Origin: CAWDMN01 sp963803155
GTDB taxonomy: Bacteria; Acidobacteriota; Terriglobia; Versatilivoradales; Versatilivoraceae
Direction: 5' to 3'
Length of the DNA: 64,000 nucleotides
Assembly (NCBI GenBank): GCA_963803155.1
Contig: CAWDMN010000041.1
Location: 1 to 64,000, forward strand
Shown here: positions 45,009-54,390 of the stretch, in pieces
Layout of the letters: each line of letters begins with the position of its first letter
How positions within the stretch are numbered: position 1 is the stretch's first letter
The notes under the pieces: generated by a model
Told to the model about the DNA's origin: nothing
The model's database searches: none
What the model saw: the letters and a program-made list of their open reading frames with translations, nothing else
Program-made: the position numbers and the translations under genes

Positions 45009-45697
45009 GGGGGACTCCCGAACCTTGAAATTATTTTAAAGAATGCAGTCATGGGTGAAAGATCGTTTCCATTAATCCTCAAGCAAAATTGCAAATGAGA
45101 TTCCAAAGCGGCAGCCGGATTTTATCTAGTTGAATTCAAATATTATAGAAACACTAACAGTCTTTGGTTTTTTCTTGATCTGCGGGGGGATTGTCCCATT
45201 TTGGGATTCTGCCATTCCAAATCCGAACAGCTGTCAGCCCAGGACAATTGTTTCTCTAAGATTGCTGCCCGAAAAATAAGTGCCTGGAAAAAAGCGAATC
45301 AAGCATTACTTGGCATTTATGGGTGGGAGAAATTTCTTTCTGGGGTTTTTGCGGGAGGGCGCAACTCAGAAAAAAAATCAACGACACAGATCCCCTCCGC
45401 TCGAAACTCTGAAACTCTGGAAACTCTGAGGAGCCACTCATGCCAGCACGGCTGGCTCAACAAGAGGATGAAAACAAGGTGGGACGCGCGAGTGTGACGA
45501 AGTCACCCGTCGCGCGTCGCATGGCTAACCTCGCCTGCCGAGCCAGCGTGCACGGAGTGCCCGCTCCACCATTGCCCAAATTTGATTTTTTAGGGAAACT
45601 CCGTGCCGGTCCGCAGCTATTCAATATTTCAGTTTTCTTTGCTCAAGGGATGGGATTTGGGATATCTTCATCGCAGATTCTATAAGGAGACCTCGAC
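45009..45697. other. Long spacer with dispersed repeat
   Basis: 689 bp without a convincing gene. Repeat copy D occupies 45426-45572. The remaining sequence holds only frames without ribosome sites. Confidence 0.5.
45426..45572. repeat. Composite dispersed repeat, copy D
   Basis: Inverted counterpart of 36947-37092. It runs from CTGAGGAGCCACTCATGCC, through CAAGAGGATGAAAACAAGGT, to GCACGGAGTGCCCGCTCCAC. Inside it GTGACGAAGTCAC is a small palindrome and GACGCGCGAG ... CGCGCGTC a larger one. The right end is also present, alone, at 7699-7724. Confidence 0.8.
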
Positions 45698-46858
45698 ATG
45701 TCGAAAATCAAGGCAGGAATCATTGGAATGGGATTTATTGGAGTCAGCCACCTGGAAGCGATTCGCCGCATCGGACTGGCGGAAATGGTGGCGGTGGCGG
45801 ACGTCAACCATGAATTGGCCAGGGAAAAAGCGGAGGAATACCAGATCCCCAAGTGCTATCGAACCGTGGAGGAATTACTGGGCGATCCCGAGATCCAAGC
45901 GGTTCACAACTGCACCCCCAATCACCTTCATTTGCGGGTGAATACCCAGATCATAAAGGCAGGCAAACATATCTTTGCCGAAAAGCCTCTGACCAAGACC
46001 AGCGCGGAATCGGCAAACCTGTTGGAGTTGCTGAAGGAATACCCTTCGACCGTTGCGGCACTGAGCTTTAATTACCGAATGAATCCTCTGGTTCAGGAAA
46101 TGAAACAGCGCATCCTGCGGGGCGATATTGGGAAGGTTACGCTGGTTCATGGTTCCTATCTGCAAGATTGGCTCCTTTTTGACACTGACTACAACTGGAG
46201 GCTGGAATCGGAGATCAGTGGGGCGTCCCGCGCCATCGGCGATATCGGCTCGCATTGGATCGATTGCATTCAGCATGTAACCGGATCGCGAATCGCCTCA
46301 GTCTGCTCGGACCTGGCTACCATCCATCCCATCCGCAAAAAGCCCAAAGGGCAAGTGGAGACTTTTGCCGTAAACCTCAATGTCGAAACCGATGAGAAGA
46401 AGGTAGACACGGAAGATTACGGCGCAGTGCTCTTCCGGATGGAAAATGGAGTGCATGGAGTTTTCCATGTTTCCCAGGTAAGTGCCGGCCGCAAGTGTCA
46501 TTTGAATTTTGAGGTCGACGGCACCCAGGCTTCCCTCTTCTGGAATCAGGAAAATGCCGATCAAATGTGGATGGGCTTTCGAGACCGCGACAATTGCCAG
46601 GTTTTCCGCAATCCCAACTTGATGGCGCCGCAGGCCCGGCCATTCACCCATCTCGCCGCTGGACACCCGGAAGGCTGGAACGATGCTTTTAAAAACAATA
46701 TCGAGAGTTTTTATAAATTCATCGCCCAAGGCAAGAAGCTGGGTCAGGATCCCAGTGATTTTGCCACCTTCGCGGAAGGGCATTACATTATGAAGCTGAT
46801 CGAAGCCATTTTGGAGAGCAGCCACACACGGCAATGGGTGGAAGTTGGAAGGGATTGA
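45698..46858 (+). CDS. Gfo/Idh/MocA-family oxidoreductase
   Basis: A 386-residue NAD(P)-dependent sugar or cyclitol dehydrogenase. The Rossmann N-terminus reads KAGIIGMGFIGVSHLEAIRR, the family EKP motif is in HIFAEKPLTKTSAESA, and the C-terminal alpha/beta domain has DIGSHWIDCIQHVTG and HVSQVSAGRKCHLNFEVDGT. The ribosome site is AAGGAGA 9 nt before the ATG. It is a single gene in this window, flanked by repeats on both sides. Substrate is unknown; given the many glycan-related genes nearby, a sugar role is likely (inference). Confidence 0.88.
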   Translation: MSKIKAGIIGMGFIGVSHLEAIRRIGLAEMVAVADVNHELAREKAEEYQIPKCYRTVEELLGDPEIQAVHNCTPNHLHLRVNTQIIKAGKHIFAEKPLTKTSAESANLLELLKEYPSTVAALSFNYRMNPLVQEMKQRILRGDIGKVTLVHGSYLQDWLLFDTDYNWRLESEISGASRAIGDIGSHWIDCIQHVTGSRIASVCSDLATIHPIRKKPKGQVETFAVNLNVETDEKKVDTEDYGAVLFRMENGVHGVFHVSQVSAGRKCHLNFEVDGTQASLFWNQENADQMWMGFRDRDNCQVFRNPNLMAPQARPFTHLAAGHPEGWNDAFKNNIESFYKFIAQGKKLGQDPSDFATFAEGHYIMKLIEAILESSHTRQWVEVGRD

Positions 46859-47175
46859 ATCATGGGAAGGATTTCAGACGCTACCTGATAGAATACGTTT
46901 GGGAATCTGGGGCAGCCGAAAAAGGAGAACATCGGGAGGGCGAGTTTCGGGAGGGCGAGGCTCCCGCCGAACCCCAATGGGCGCCGCATTTTGCTAAACC
47001 GGCTTGCCAGGGGAGTGCGCCTAGGCGGGAGGTTCGGCCTCCCGCGCATCCCATCATTGGGGAAATTTTCAAACTTGTCGTAATTGGAATTATGCATCGG
47101 GGTTCTTTGCGAGTTTTCAATCGCTACTATAATTGAGATAATTCAATCCTCAAATTACGAGGGAGGTCAAGTAAC
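46859..47175. repeat. Spacer with GC-rich dispersed repeat (family 2, copy 1)
   Basis: Positions about 46938-47055 contain GCGAGGCTCCCGCCGAACCC, AAACCGGCTTGCCAGGGG and GGCGGGAGGTTCGGCCTCCC, which fold back on each other (GGGAGGCCGAACC-type arms) and match 48846-48957. No gene is seen in this 317-bp spacer. Confidence 0.6.
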
Positions 47176-48642
47176 ATGAATTCAAAACGCATAGTCTGGC
47201 TAATCCCAATACTGGCGCTGCTCGGCATTTTCCGAGGCAGCCTGGGTGCTCAGTCTTCCCCTGCTCATGCGGGAAATATGCTTTCCAATCCAGGCTTTGA
47301 AGAAATCAATTCATCCGGCAAGATGCCTCAGGATTGGTCCACCTTTTCCCCTCGCGCGGAAATTGCTCCCGCTTTCGAACTGGACTCCGCTAAAGCCCGG
47401 ACTGGACGCTACTCCGCCAGGATCAAGTCTCAAGGCAGCCCGGGCACCGTCGGATATTGGGTGAAGGCCATTCCGTTGGGGAGTGCCGCCACAAGCGATC
47501 CCGGCGATTTCCCAACCGCTCTTACTTTGCGCGGAGAGGAATTTCTGGGAACGAAGAGTTACCGCATCCGCTGCTACTTCCGAACGGAACAAGTGGAAGA
47601 GCCAACCAAGAATGTCTGGATCCGGGTCCGTTGGCAAAATGGCCGGAACGAAGAATTGCTGGCGGAATATTTGACCGCTTGGAACCGTGAGGGGGATTGG
47701 ATTCGCGCCGAACAGGTGATGACGGCTCCCCAATCGGCTCGCAGTCTAAAATTGGAGTTGGCGCTGCTCTGGACGGCAACCGGCTCGGTCTGGTGGGATG
47801 ATGTGAGCGTCGAAGAAACCGTTCCCCCGCCGATCAGGCGCATCAAACTCGCCACAGTCAGTTTTGAACCTCCTTACCCTTCCACTCCCGACGCCAACCG
47901 TCTTTTTTATGCCAAAAAAGTAGCGGACGCTGGAAAAGCTGGGGCGGACATCATTTGCCTGGGAGAAGGAATTACATTGGTGTCCACTGGGAAGAATCAC
48001 ATAGACGCGGCTGAAACAATTCCAGGCCCCACAACACAAATTTTGGGGGAGGTGGCTCGGCAACATCATATTTATGTGGTTGCGGGGATATATGAAAGAG
48101 AGGGAACGATCGTCTATAACACAGCCATCCTGCTGGACCGTGAGGGAAAATTAGCGGGTAAATACCGGAAAACCCATCTGCCGGAGACTGAAGTCACCGA
48201 TGGCCTTACCCCCGGCGATTCCTACCCGGTTTTCAAGACGGATTTCGGAACCGTGGGAATCGAAATCTGCTATGACTATTGCTTCCCTGAAGTGACGCGC
48301 AACCTGGCCGTGAACGGCGCGGAGATCATCTTTCTTCCCATCTGGGGCGATCTGCGCAATTTTGGAGATACCTGGGATATCGTGGCCCGTTCCAGAGCCA
48401 TCGACAATTCCGTCTATTTTGTGGCTTCCATTTACAGCAATACACGCAGTCTGATCATCAATCCCAATGGCCGGATTCTAGCGGATACGGGCGGGGTCCC
48501 AGGATTGGTTATGGCGGAAGTCGATCTCAATGCCCGGACTTTCGACCGCTGGCTTTCCGTCCCCGGCTATGGCGATTGGAAGGGGCTTTACCCCAGAGAA
48601 CGACGCCCGGAGACGTATTCGCCTCTCACCAAAGCTCGCTAG
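47176..48642 (+). CDS. Secreted carbon-nitrogen hydrolase (nitrilase fold) with N-terminal beta-sandwich
   Basis: A 488-residue exported enzyme. Signal peptide: residues 1-25 (IVWLIPILALLGIFRGSLGA-Q). Residues about 30-215 form a CBM-like jelly-roll (NMLSNPGFEEI, GRYSARIKS, GSVWWDDVSVEE). The C-terminal 265 residues are a nitrilase-superfamily domain with the catalytic Glu (CLGEGITL), Lys (YRKTHLPETE) and Cys (VGIEICYDYCFPE), so the triad is complete. The typical RSRAIDNSVYFVAS and IINPNGRIL follow. Nitrilase-fold amidases are usually cytosolic, so the export signal plus binding domain is uncommon. It may hydrolyse an amide in the cell envelope or in external polymers (inference). It has a GGAGGTCAAG ribosome site. 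Confidence 0.82.
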   Translation: MNSKRIVWLIPILALLGIFRGSLGAQSSPAHAGNMLSNPGFEEINSSGKMPQDWSTFSPRAEIAPAFELDSAKARTGRYSARIKSQGSPGTVGYWVKAIPLGSAATSDPGDFPTALTLRGEEFLGTKSYRIRCYFRTEQVEEPTKNVWIRVRWQNGRNEELLAEYLTAWNREGDWIRAEQVMTAPQSARSLKLELALLWTATGSVWWDDVSVEETVPPPIRRIKLATVSFEPPYPSTPDANRLFYAKKVADAGKAGADIICLGEGITLVSTGKNHIDAAETIPGPTTQILGEVARQHHIYVVAGIYEREGTIVYNTAILLDREGKLAGKYRKTHLPETEVTDGLTPGDSYPVFKTDFGTVGIEICYDYCFPEVTRNLAVNGAEIIFLPIWGDLRNFGDTWDIVARSRAIDNSVYFVASIYSNTRSLIINPNGRILADTGGVPGLVMAEVDLNARTFDRWLSVPGYGDWKGLYPRERRPETYSPLTKAR

Positions 48643-49013
48643 TATTTTATCGTCTCTCCCACCAAGAGTGCGCAATAAGGGTCCAATTAAAAGTGAGAAA
48701 AAAAGAATGAGTCTTCGATGCGCGGGGAAAGGAAACATTTCCAAAAAGTGGAAGGCCGTTATAAAAACCCCGAATGATGGGCTGCCTGAGTTACATCGAA
48801 GGCGATTCATGCCAAGTTAGGCATTAAAACATTTTGAATTAGCGCAGGGATGACGAGGCTCCCGCCGAATCCCACTCGGCGGCGATTGCCAAACCGGCTC
48901 GCCAGGCGGATTCCGCCTGGGCGGAAGGCTCGCCCTCCCTCCCCGCGCCACTGGGAGTCACCCTTTGCGCTATGGCGTTCTCTCCGGGCAGACTTCGATC
49001 AAGGGGTAGGATT
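48643..49013. repeat. Spacer with two repeat types
   Basis: Positions about 48682-48760 resemble 9210-9290 (CAATTAAAA, A-run, GAATGAGTCTT, GGAAACATT). Positions about 48846-48957 are family 2, copy 2: GACGAGGCTCCCGCCGAATC, AAACCGGCTCGCCAGGCGG, GGCGGAAGGCTCGCCCTCCC, matching 46938-47055. No gene in 371 bp. Confidence 0.6.
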
Positions 49014-50309
49014 TCACAGCGTCTCACGGAGTTCCTGACGGTTCTCATGAATTTTCTCTACCGCCGCGACAATATCATTCATATCTTCCTGATCGCACAG
49101 CAATTGCCGATGTTCCAGCCAGACCGCTTCCCGGCAGGCTTTCTCCGCGTTCGGACAAAGCGCGCCAAAAGCAGTGTAATCGATGGGGATGCCATAGTGT
49201 TGGCATGAAACCGGGCACTTTCGAGGATAAAAATCCTGTTTGAGAAACATGGGATTACGGTACAACGGATGGACGTATCCTTCGGAGCAAAGAATGCCTT
49301 CCGCCTTTAGCGCCGCCAAAAATTTTTGCCGTTTTACCCCAAATTCCTCTTCGTGAAACCGGAAGATATAGATGTGGTGGGAGTGAGCCGTGACGTCGGG
49401 CGAAATATTGAGCGGATGGATCCCTTGGATTGATGAGAGTCGGCCACTAAGATATTGAGCGTTCTTCATGCGCGTCCGGTTTTGTGCTTCGACTCGTTTC
49501 AATTGGCAGGAAAGGATGGCAGCCTGAAACTCGGTCAGCCGGTAATTCCACCCCAGACGGTGATGTTCATACCAGGGGCGCCCCGCATCCCGCCCGCCCC
49601 AAACATAGGATCTGCATCTAGCCGCCAATTCGCGATTGTTGCTCAGAATCACTCCTCCCTCACCCGCCGTCATGTTTTTGGAGGCTTGAAAGCTGAAAGT
49701 CGACGCGTCTCCCAGACTACCCAATCCTCGCCCTCGCCAGGCGGCTCCATGAGCGTGGGCCGCATCTTCGACGACCCACAGTTTTTTATCTGAGGCAATT
49801 TTCAGAATTGCCTCCATGTCCGCGGCTTGCCCAGCGAAATGGACGGGGATGATCGCTTTGGTTCGAGGAGTGATGGCTTGCCGAATCCCCGCAATAGAAA
49901 TGTTGAACGTGTCCTCTTCGATGTCGACGAAGATAGGGATAGCATTGATCGACAGGACCGCAGAGGCAGTTGCCACGAAAGTATAGGCAGGCACCAGGAC
50001 TTCATCTCCAGGTCCGATCCCCAATGACTTAAGGGCAATTTCAAGGGCCGCGGTTCCATTGGCACAGGCGATGCCGTATAGCGCCTGCTGCGAAGCGGCA
50101 AAGGCATCTTCAAATTCCGTCACTTTCGAAACAGGCTGGCCACCGGCATCAGTTCTAGTCTCGGCCCCTTCCTCCAACGATAAATGCCACCATTGGCCGC
50201 TGCGCAAAACATCGAGGAGGGCTGTCTCTTCTCCTATATCAAAAAACGGCCAAGCCGGCCACGTCTTGGATCGGACAGGCGACCCGCCTAAGAGCGCCAA
50301 TTTGCCCAT
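49014..50309 (-). CDS. DegT/DnrJ/EryC1/StrS-family PLP aminotransferase
   Basis: A 431-residue fold-type I aminotransferase of the sugar aminotransferase family. The PLP lysine is in TFSFQASKNMTAGEGG; VVEDAAHAHGA contains the cofactor-binding Asp; GWNYRLTEFQAAI is a conserved signature. Members aminate keto-sugars for surface polysaccharides or antibiotics; a few act on cyclitols. The start has a GGAGG ribosome site 6 nt before the ATG (50309). The length is slightly above the usual 380-400. No nucleotide-sugar gene is adjacent, so the pathway is unknown. Confidence 0.87.
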   Translation of the reverse strand: MGKLALLGGSPVRSKTWPAWPFFDIGEETALLDVLRSGQWWHLSLEEGAETRTDAGGQPVSKVTEFEDAFAASQQALYGIACANGTAALEIALKSLGIGPGDEVLVPAYTFVATASAVLSINAIPIFVDIEEDTFNISIAGIRQAITPRTKAIIPVHFAGQAADMEAILKIASDKKLWVVEDAAHAHGAAWRGRGLGSLGDASTFSFQASKNMTAGEGGVILSNNRELAARCRSYVWGGRDAGRPWYEHHRLGWNYRLTEFQAAILSCQLKRVEAQNRTRMKNAQYLSGRLSSIQGIHPLNISPDVTAHSHHIYIFRFHEEEFGVKRQKFLAALKAEGILCSEGYVHPLYRNPMFLKQDFYPRKCPVSCQHYGIPIDYTAFGALCPNAEKACREAVWLEHRQLLCDQEDMNDIVAAVEKIHENRQELRETL

Positions 50310-51062
50310 AACATGCCTCCACCGTGACGATTGTATTTGCGGAATCCTTTAGGGAACTGAACAACTCGACGATTTATCTAATTTCTGGGAAGGACGATTC
50401 CATCTCCACTTTTGACCATAGCTGATCGCAAATGCGTTCACCCAAGCTAAAAATTTCATCTGCCTTTGCGCCAAATTCGATAATACTCAAATGTCAGGAA
50501 GAATGTCCAAAAATTCCGGCTGCAATTGAAAGTAAGAGGATCCCTATGGAGTTGCGGCGGCACGATGACACTTCCCAATGGCGTGATGCGTTGTGCCTTT
50601 CAAAGCAGATGTGTCCGCGCCCTCCCAGATGATCAGCGGCGGCAGAACATATGGAAATGCTAAGTCTATATAGGCCCTCTCTTTTGTAAATTGCACCCAA
50701 CAATATCAGCGAAACAACGAATTACAAAATCCTGGAATCATTCTACCATCCGTCGACACTCGCAACTTCAAGGTGGATCACGCGAGTATAAAGGAGTCTT
50801 CCCTCGCGCGATGTCATTCCAATTATACCTCCCATGGGCGAGTATGCGCCGCGGGCCGTAATTACGCACACCCAGGCAGATGGTGAAAAAACTGTTCGTG
50901 GAATTTACGAGGGAAAAGTGTGTCAAATTGTGGCAGAATTGCATTCAAAGGGCGGGATCAGGCGCATTGTAGTTTTCTCTTTTTTCTTCAAACCAAACCA
51001 ATGCCGGCCAATGGAAAAATTAGCCATCCCCAGCCGCAACAGCCCACTCAAGGGGATCTGCC
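50310..51062. other. Long spacer, no gene seen
   Basis: 753 bp between divergent genes. I see no convincing frame, palindrome or family repeat. It may hold promoters of the two flanking genes. Confidence 0.4.
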
Positions 51063-52163
51063 ATGATCAGACTTATCTTGTTTTTTTTCATCCTCATTCA
51101 CGGGCTCATTCATCTGTTGGGTTTTGTCAAAGCGTACCATCTGGCTGCAGTTGAGCAACTCACGCAGGGCATTTCCAAAACGGCAGGCTTATGCTGGCTG
51201 TTTGCCACAATGCTTTTTGTCTTGACAGCGGCGGCTTTGGCGGGAAAAAAGGATTGGTGGTGGATAATCGCCGCCATTGCTTTGGTGTTATCACAACTGC
51301 TTATTTTCATCTCATGGACAGACGCAAAATTTGGAACGATTGCCAACGTGACGATTCTGGCTGCTGCGATCTTAGCCTATGGCGCCTGGAACTTCGATCT
51401 GCAAGGCAAAAAGGAACTAAAATCTTTCCTTCCCCCCGCTACGTCCGAAAAAAAAGAGATCAAGAAGGAAACGATCACAGGGCTTCCACCTATAATTCAA
51501 AACTGGCTGATCCGTTCCAAGGCCATCGACAGAGAATCCGTGCGCACCGTCCACTTGCGACAGAAAGGAGAAATGCGCACTTCGCGGGAAGGCAAGTGGA
51601 TGGGATTTGAAGCCAGGCAATGGATTCGAACCGAAAATCCTGGTTTTCTCTGGTTGGCGAAGGTGGCTGCCGCTCCCGGCATAACCATGGCGGGAAGAGA
51701 CAAGTACGAGAATGGAAAAGGCCATATGCTCATCAAATTGCTTTCGCTCTATCCCTTGGTGAATGCCTCAGGGAAAGAACTCGATCAAGGAGCCATGGTG
51801 CGATACCTTGCGGAGGTGGTCTGGTGCCCGTCAGCGGCATTGAATGAATACATCCATTGGGAACAGATGGATTCGACTACAGCCAAAGCCACCATGAATT
51901 ATGCGGGGATCAAAGCGGAGGGTTTTTTCAAATTTGATGTCAACGGGGATGTGGCAGGCTTTGAAGCCAGGCGGTATTACGACCGCGAAGGCCAGGCCAC
52001 TCTGGAGAATTGGTCGATTCAAATTCCACCCAATGGCTACAAGGAATTTGAAGGCGTGCGAATTGCCGCCAGCGCAACCGTGACGTGGAAGCTCAAAGAG
52101 GGAGATTTCACCTGGCTCAAGTTGGAAATCACGGAACTTTCTTACAATCCGGCAATAAATTGA
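51063..52163 (+). CDS. Membrane protein with DUF6544/DUF6920-like C-terminal domain
   Basis: A 366-residue protein. The N-terminal 110 residues have four hydrophobic segments (LILFFFILIHGLIHLLGFVKA, then about 40-60, 65-82 and 88-105). The soluble C-terminal part (about 135-366) starts LPPIIQNWLIRSKAIDRESV and contains VHLRQKGEMR, GRDKYENGKGHMLIKLLSLYPLV, LDQGAMVRYLAEVVWCPSAAL and the late YDREGQATLENW, features I associate with the DUF6544/DUF6920 family. Function is unknown. The HGLIHLLGFVKA helix with two His and a Gly-rich face is conserved-looking. A moderate ribosome site (AGGGGATCTGCC) precedes the ATG. Family name is from memory and could differ. Confidence 0.68.
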   Translation: MIRLILFFFILIHGLIHLLGFVKAYHLAAVEQLTQGISKTAGLCWLFATMLFVLTAAALAGKKDWWWIIAAIALVLSQLLIFISWTDAKFGTIANVTILAAAILAYGAWNFDLQGKKELKSFLPPATSEKKEIKKETITGLPPIIQNWLIRSKAIDRESVRTVHLRQKGEMRTSREGKWMGFEARQWIRTENPGFLWLAKVAAAPGITMAGRDKYENGKGHMLIKLLSLYPLVNASGKELDQGAMVRYLAEVVWCPSAALNEYIHWEQMDSTTAKATMNYAGIKAEGFFKFDVNGDVAGFEARRYYDREGQATLENWSIQIPPNGYKEFEGVRIAASATVTWKLKEGDFTWLKLEITELSYNPAIN

Positions 52164-52296
52164 ATGAGTCCGATCCTCCTCCAGGATTCAGCGCACAAAA
52201 TGGAGTGCGCTATTCCGTGAGGATTTCAAGTGGTATTGCAAGGAGGAACTCTAATTTAATATAGGCGGCGGGCTGAGGAGCGGGTGGATTTGCCCG

Positions 52297-54390
52297 TCAA
52301 CCAAGTTCGCGAATTGGTTCAGCAACGCCGCGTCGATTTTCCGTGACCACCCGGTCAATCTCACCCCACAATTCCTGCGCCCGGATCGGCTTCATCACAT
52401 ACCCATCCATGCCGGCTTCAAGACAGGTTTCCCGATCCCCTTTTACGGCATGGGCTGTCATCCCGATAATTGGAACATGGCTCTCGGTTTTTTTCTCGCA
52501 CTCCCGAATCGCTCTGGTGGTCTCATGTCCGCTCATTTCCGGCATGTGAAAATCCATCAGCACCAGATCAAAATGGTCCCTCCTGAAATGTTCCAAGGCC
52601 TGAGGCCCATTATCAGCCAAGACAACCTGATGTCCCCTTTTTTCCAATATCCGGAGAGCCGTATTTTGATTTGCCACATTATCTTCAACCAGAAGGATGC
52701 GTAACAAATGGGAATCCCGGCGGAGAGAATAGCGGGTGACCAGTTGGGCCGGCTTTGCGGTGAGAGGTTTTCCCAACACGGTGGCGATGGCCTGGATCAG
52801 TTCCGATTGCCGGACCGGCTTGCTCAAATAGGCTGAAATGCCGGTTTGGCGGCACTTTTGGCTGTCTCCTCGCAATCCCCCAGAGGACAGGAGAATCAGT
52901 ACGGTTTTAGAAAAAGCAGGATCCTGTCTGACCAGTTCCGCCAACATAAAACCATCCATTACGGGCATATGCAGATCCACCAATAACAACTTGTAAGGAT
53001 TCCCTTCCCTGGCGGCCTGTTTCATCATATTTAATGCAGCTAAGCCATTTTCGACCAGAGTCACCATCATCTGATGGCTGGAAAGCATCGATTCCAAAAG
53101 TTTCCTGCTGGTGGCGTTGTCATCCACTACCAGGGCGCGAATACCCTGCAAATCCACGTCAGGCGCCAGCATTTTGCTGACGGGACATGCCGGCTGAATC
53201 AGGAAGGGAATGGTGAAATGAAAGCTGCTCCCTTGATTGACCTGGCTTTCCAGCCAGATCTCTCCTCCCATCAGCTTGACGAGATGTGTGGAAATCGTCA
53301 ACCCTAGACCCGTACCATGCAAGCAACGCGGGCTGGGACTGGCAATCTGAACGAAGGGATCGAATATTTCTTTTTGTCTTTCCGGGGGAATGCCAATCCC
53401 AGAATCGCGGACGATCACGTGTAGAATACAATGGGGGCCGGGATTGGGAGTGGATGAAGAGTCAGGATGCACTCGAACGGAGTCGGGGCCGTCACTCCGG
53501 AAATATCCCATTTCTACAACGATCTCTCCTTTTTCAGTAAACTTGACCGCATTGCCCGTCAAGTTGAGCAGAAGTTGACGGAACCTTCCCGGATCCCCGA
53601 GCAGTGTATCCGCCACCTCCGGGTGAACCTGGACGAGCAGTTCCACTCCCTTTTGGAGCGCCAAGGCTGCCATCGGTCTCAAGGCGCTGTAAACTGTATC
53701 CCGCAGCATGAAGCCGACTGAATCCAATTCCAGCTTTCCCGCTTCGATTTTGGAGAGATCCAGAACATCATTGATAATAGTGAGCAACGAATCCGCGGAG
53801 ACTTTGACCATCTGCAAATATTGGCGCAACTGCTCCGGTTGATCGGTGTCGAGCGCCAGATCGGTCATTCCAATAATCCCGTTCATGGGGGCGCGGATCT
53901 GCTGGCTCATGCTGGCTAGGAAATCGCTTTTGGCCTGATTAGCCAAATCCGCCGCCTGCTTGGCTTGCTGTAACTCAGCGGTCCGCTCCGCCACTTTTTT
54001 TTCGAGTTCCAACTCATGCCATCGGAATTTCCGGAATCGAAAACAGAAAAGCAGAATCGTCAAACAAAAAACGGCCATAAGCAGGAGTTCGAGGGAGATT
54101 TCGGTTATGAAGAATCCAAGGGGGAAAAAAATGGAATGATCGATTGTTATTCTGCTCACCATTCTTTCTTGTGGAATTTCAATTCCCATCCGAGGAGAAG
54201 GAACGCCATTAACAAGAAGGCGGTCATGCCACGGCCCTCCCGCTGGTCTATTTTGATCTTCGAAGCTTGGGTAGGAACTGATGGGAGAAATATCTGCACA
54301 ATAGGAGGCACTACATAACAGGAAAAAAAACAAACCCGCCAACTGCAGGGAGATCTTTTTGCACTTGCAACTCAAATGATATGCCATCAT
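52297..54390 (-). CDS. Hybrid histidine kinase-like protein without the phospho-accepting histidine
   Basis: A 697-residue membrane protein with a signal or first hydrophobic segment (12-31), a short periplasmic part, a second segment (about 92-117), a short coiled coil, HisKA-like, HATPase and two receiver domains. The H-box, normally MSHEIRTPMNG, reads MSQQIRAPMNG: Gln163 replaces His (codon CAG at 53902-53904). The ATPase motifs are intact (LLLNLTGNAVKFTE, VRDSGIGIPPE, GTGLGLTIS). Both receivers keep the Asp (LVDLHMPVMDG, LMDFHMPEMSG) and Lys (LSKPVR, VMKPIR). It cannot autophosphorylate in the usual way and may bind ATP, act as a phosphatase or accept phosphate from another kinase (inference). 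Confidence 0.85.
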   Translation of the reverse strand: MMAYHLSCKCKKISLQLAGLFFFLLCSASYCADISPISSYPSFEDQNRPAGGPWHDRLLVNGVPSPRMGIEIPQERMVSRITIDHSIFFPLGFFITEISLELLLMAVFCLTILLFCFRFRKFRWHELELEKKVAERTAELQQAKQAADLANQAKSDFLASMSQQIRAPMNGIIGMTDLALDTDQPEQLRQYLQMVKVSADSLLTIINDVLDLSKIEAGKLELDSVGFMLRDTVYSALRPMAALALQKGVELLVQVHPEVADTLLGDPGRFRQLLLNLTGNAVKFTEKGEIVVEMGYFRSDGPDSVRVHPDSSSTPNPGPHCILHVIVRDSGIGIPPERQKEIFDPFVQIASPSPRCLHGTGLGLTISTHLVKLMGGEIWLESQVNQGSSFHFTIPFLIQPACPVSKMLAPDVDLQGIRALVVDDNATSRKLLESMLSSHQMMVTLVENGLAALNMMKQAAREGNPYKLLLVDLHMPVMDGFMLAELVRQDPAFSKTVLILLSSGGLRGDSQKCRQTGISAYLSKPVRQSELIQAIATVLGKPLTAKPAQLVTRYSLRRDSHLLRILLVEDNVANQNTALRILEKRGHQVVLADNGPQALEHFRRDHFDLVLMDFHMPEMSGHETTRAIRECEKKTESHVPIIGMTAHAVKGDRETCLEAGMDGYVMKPIRAQELWGEIDRVVTENRRGVAEPIRELG

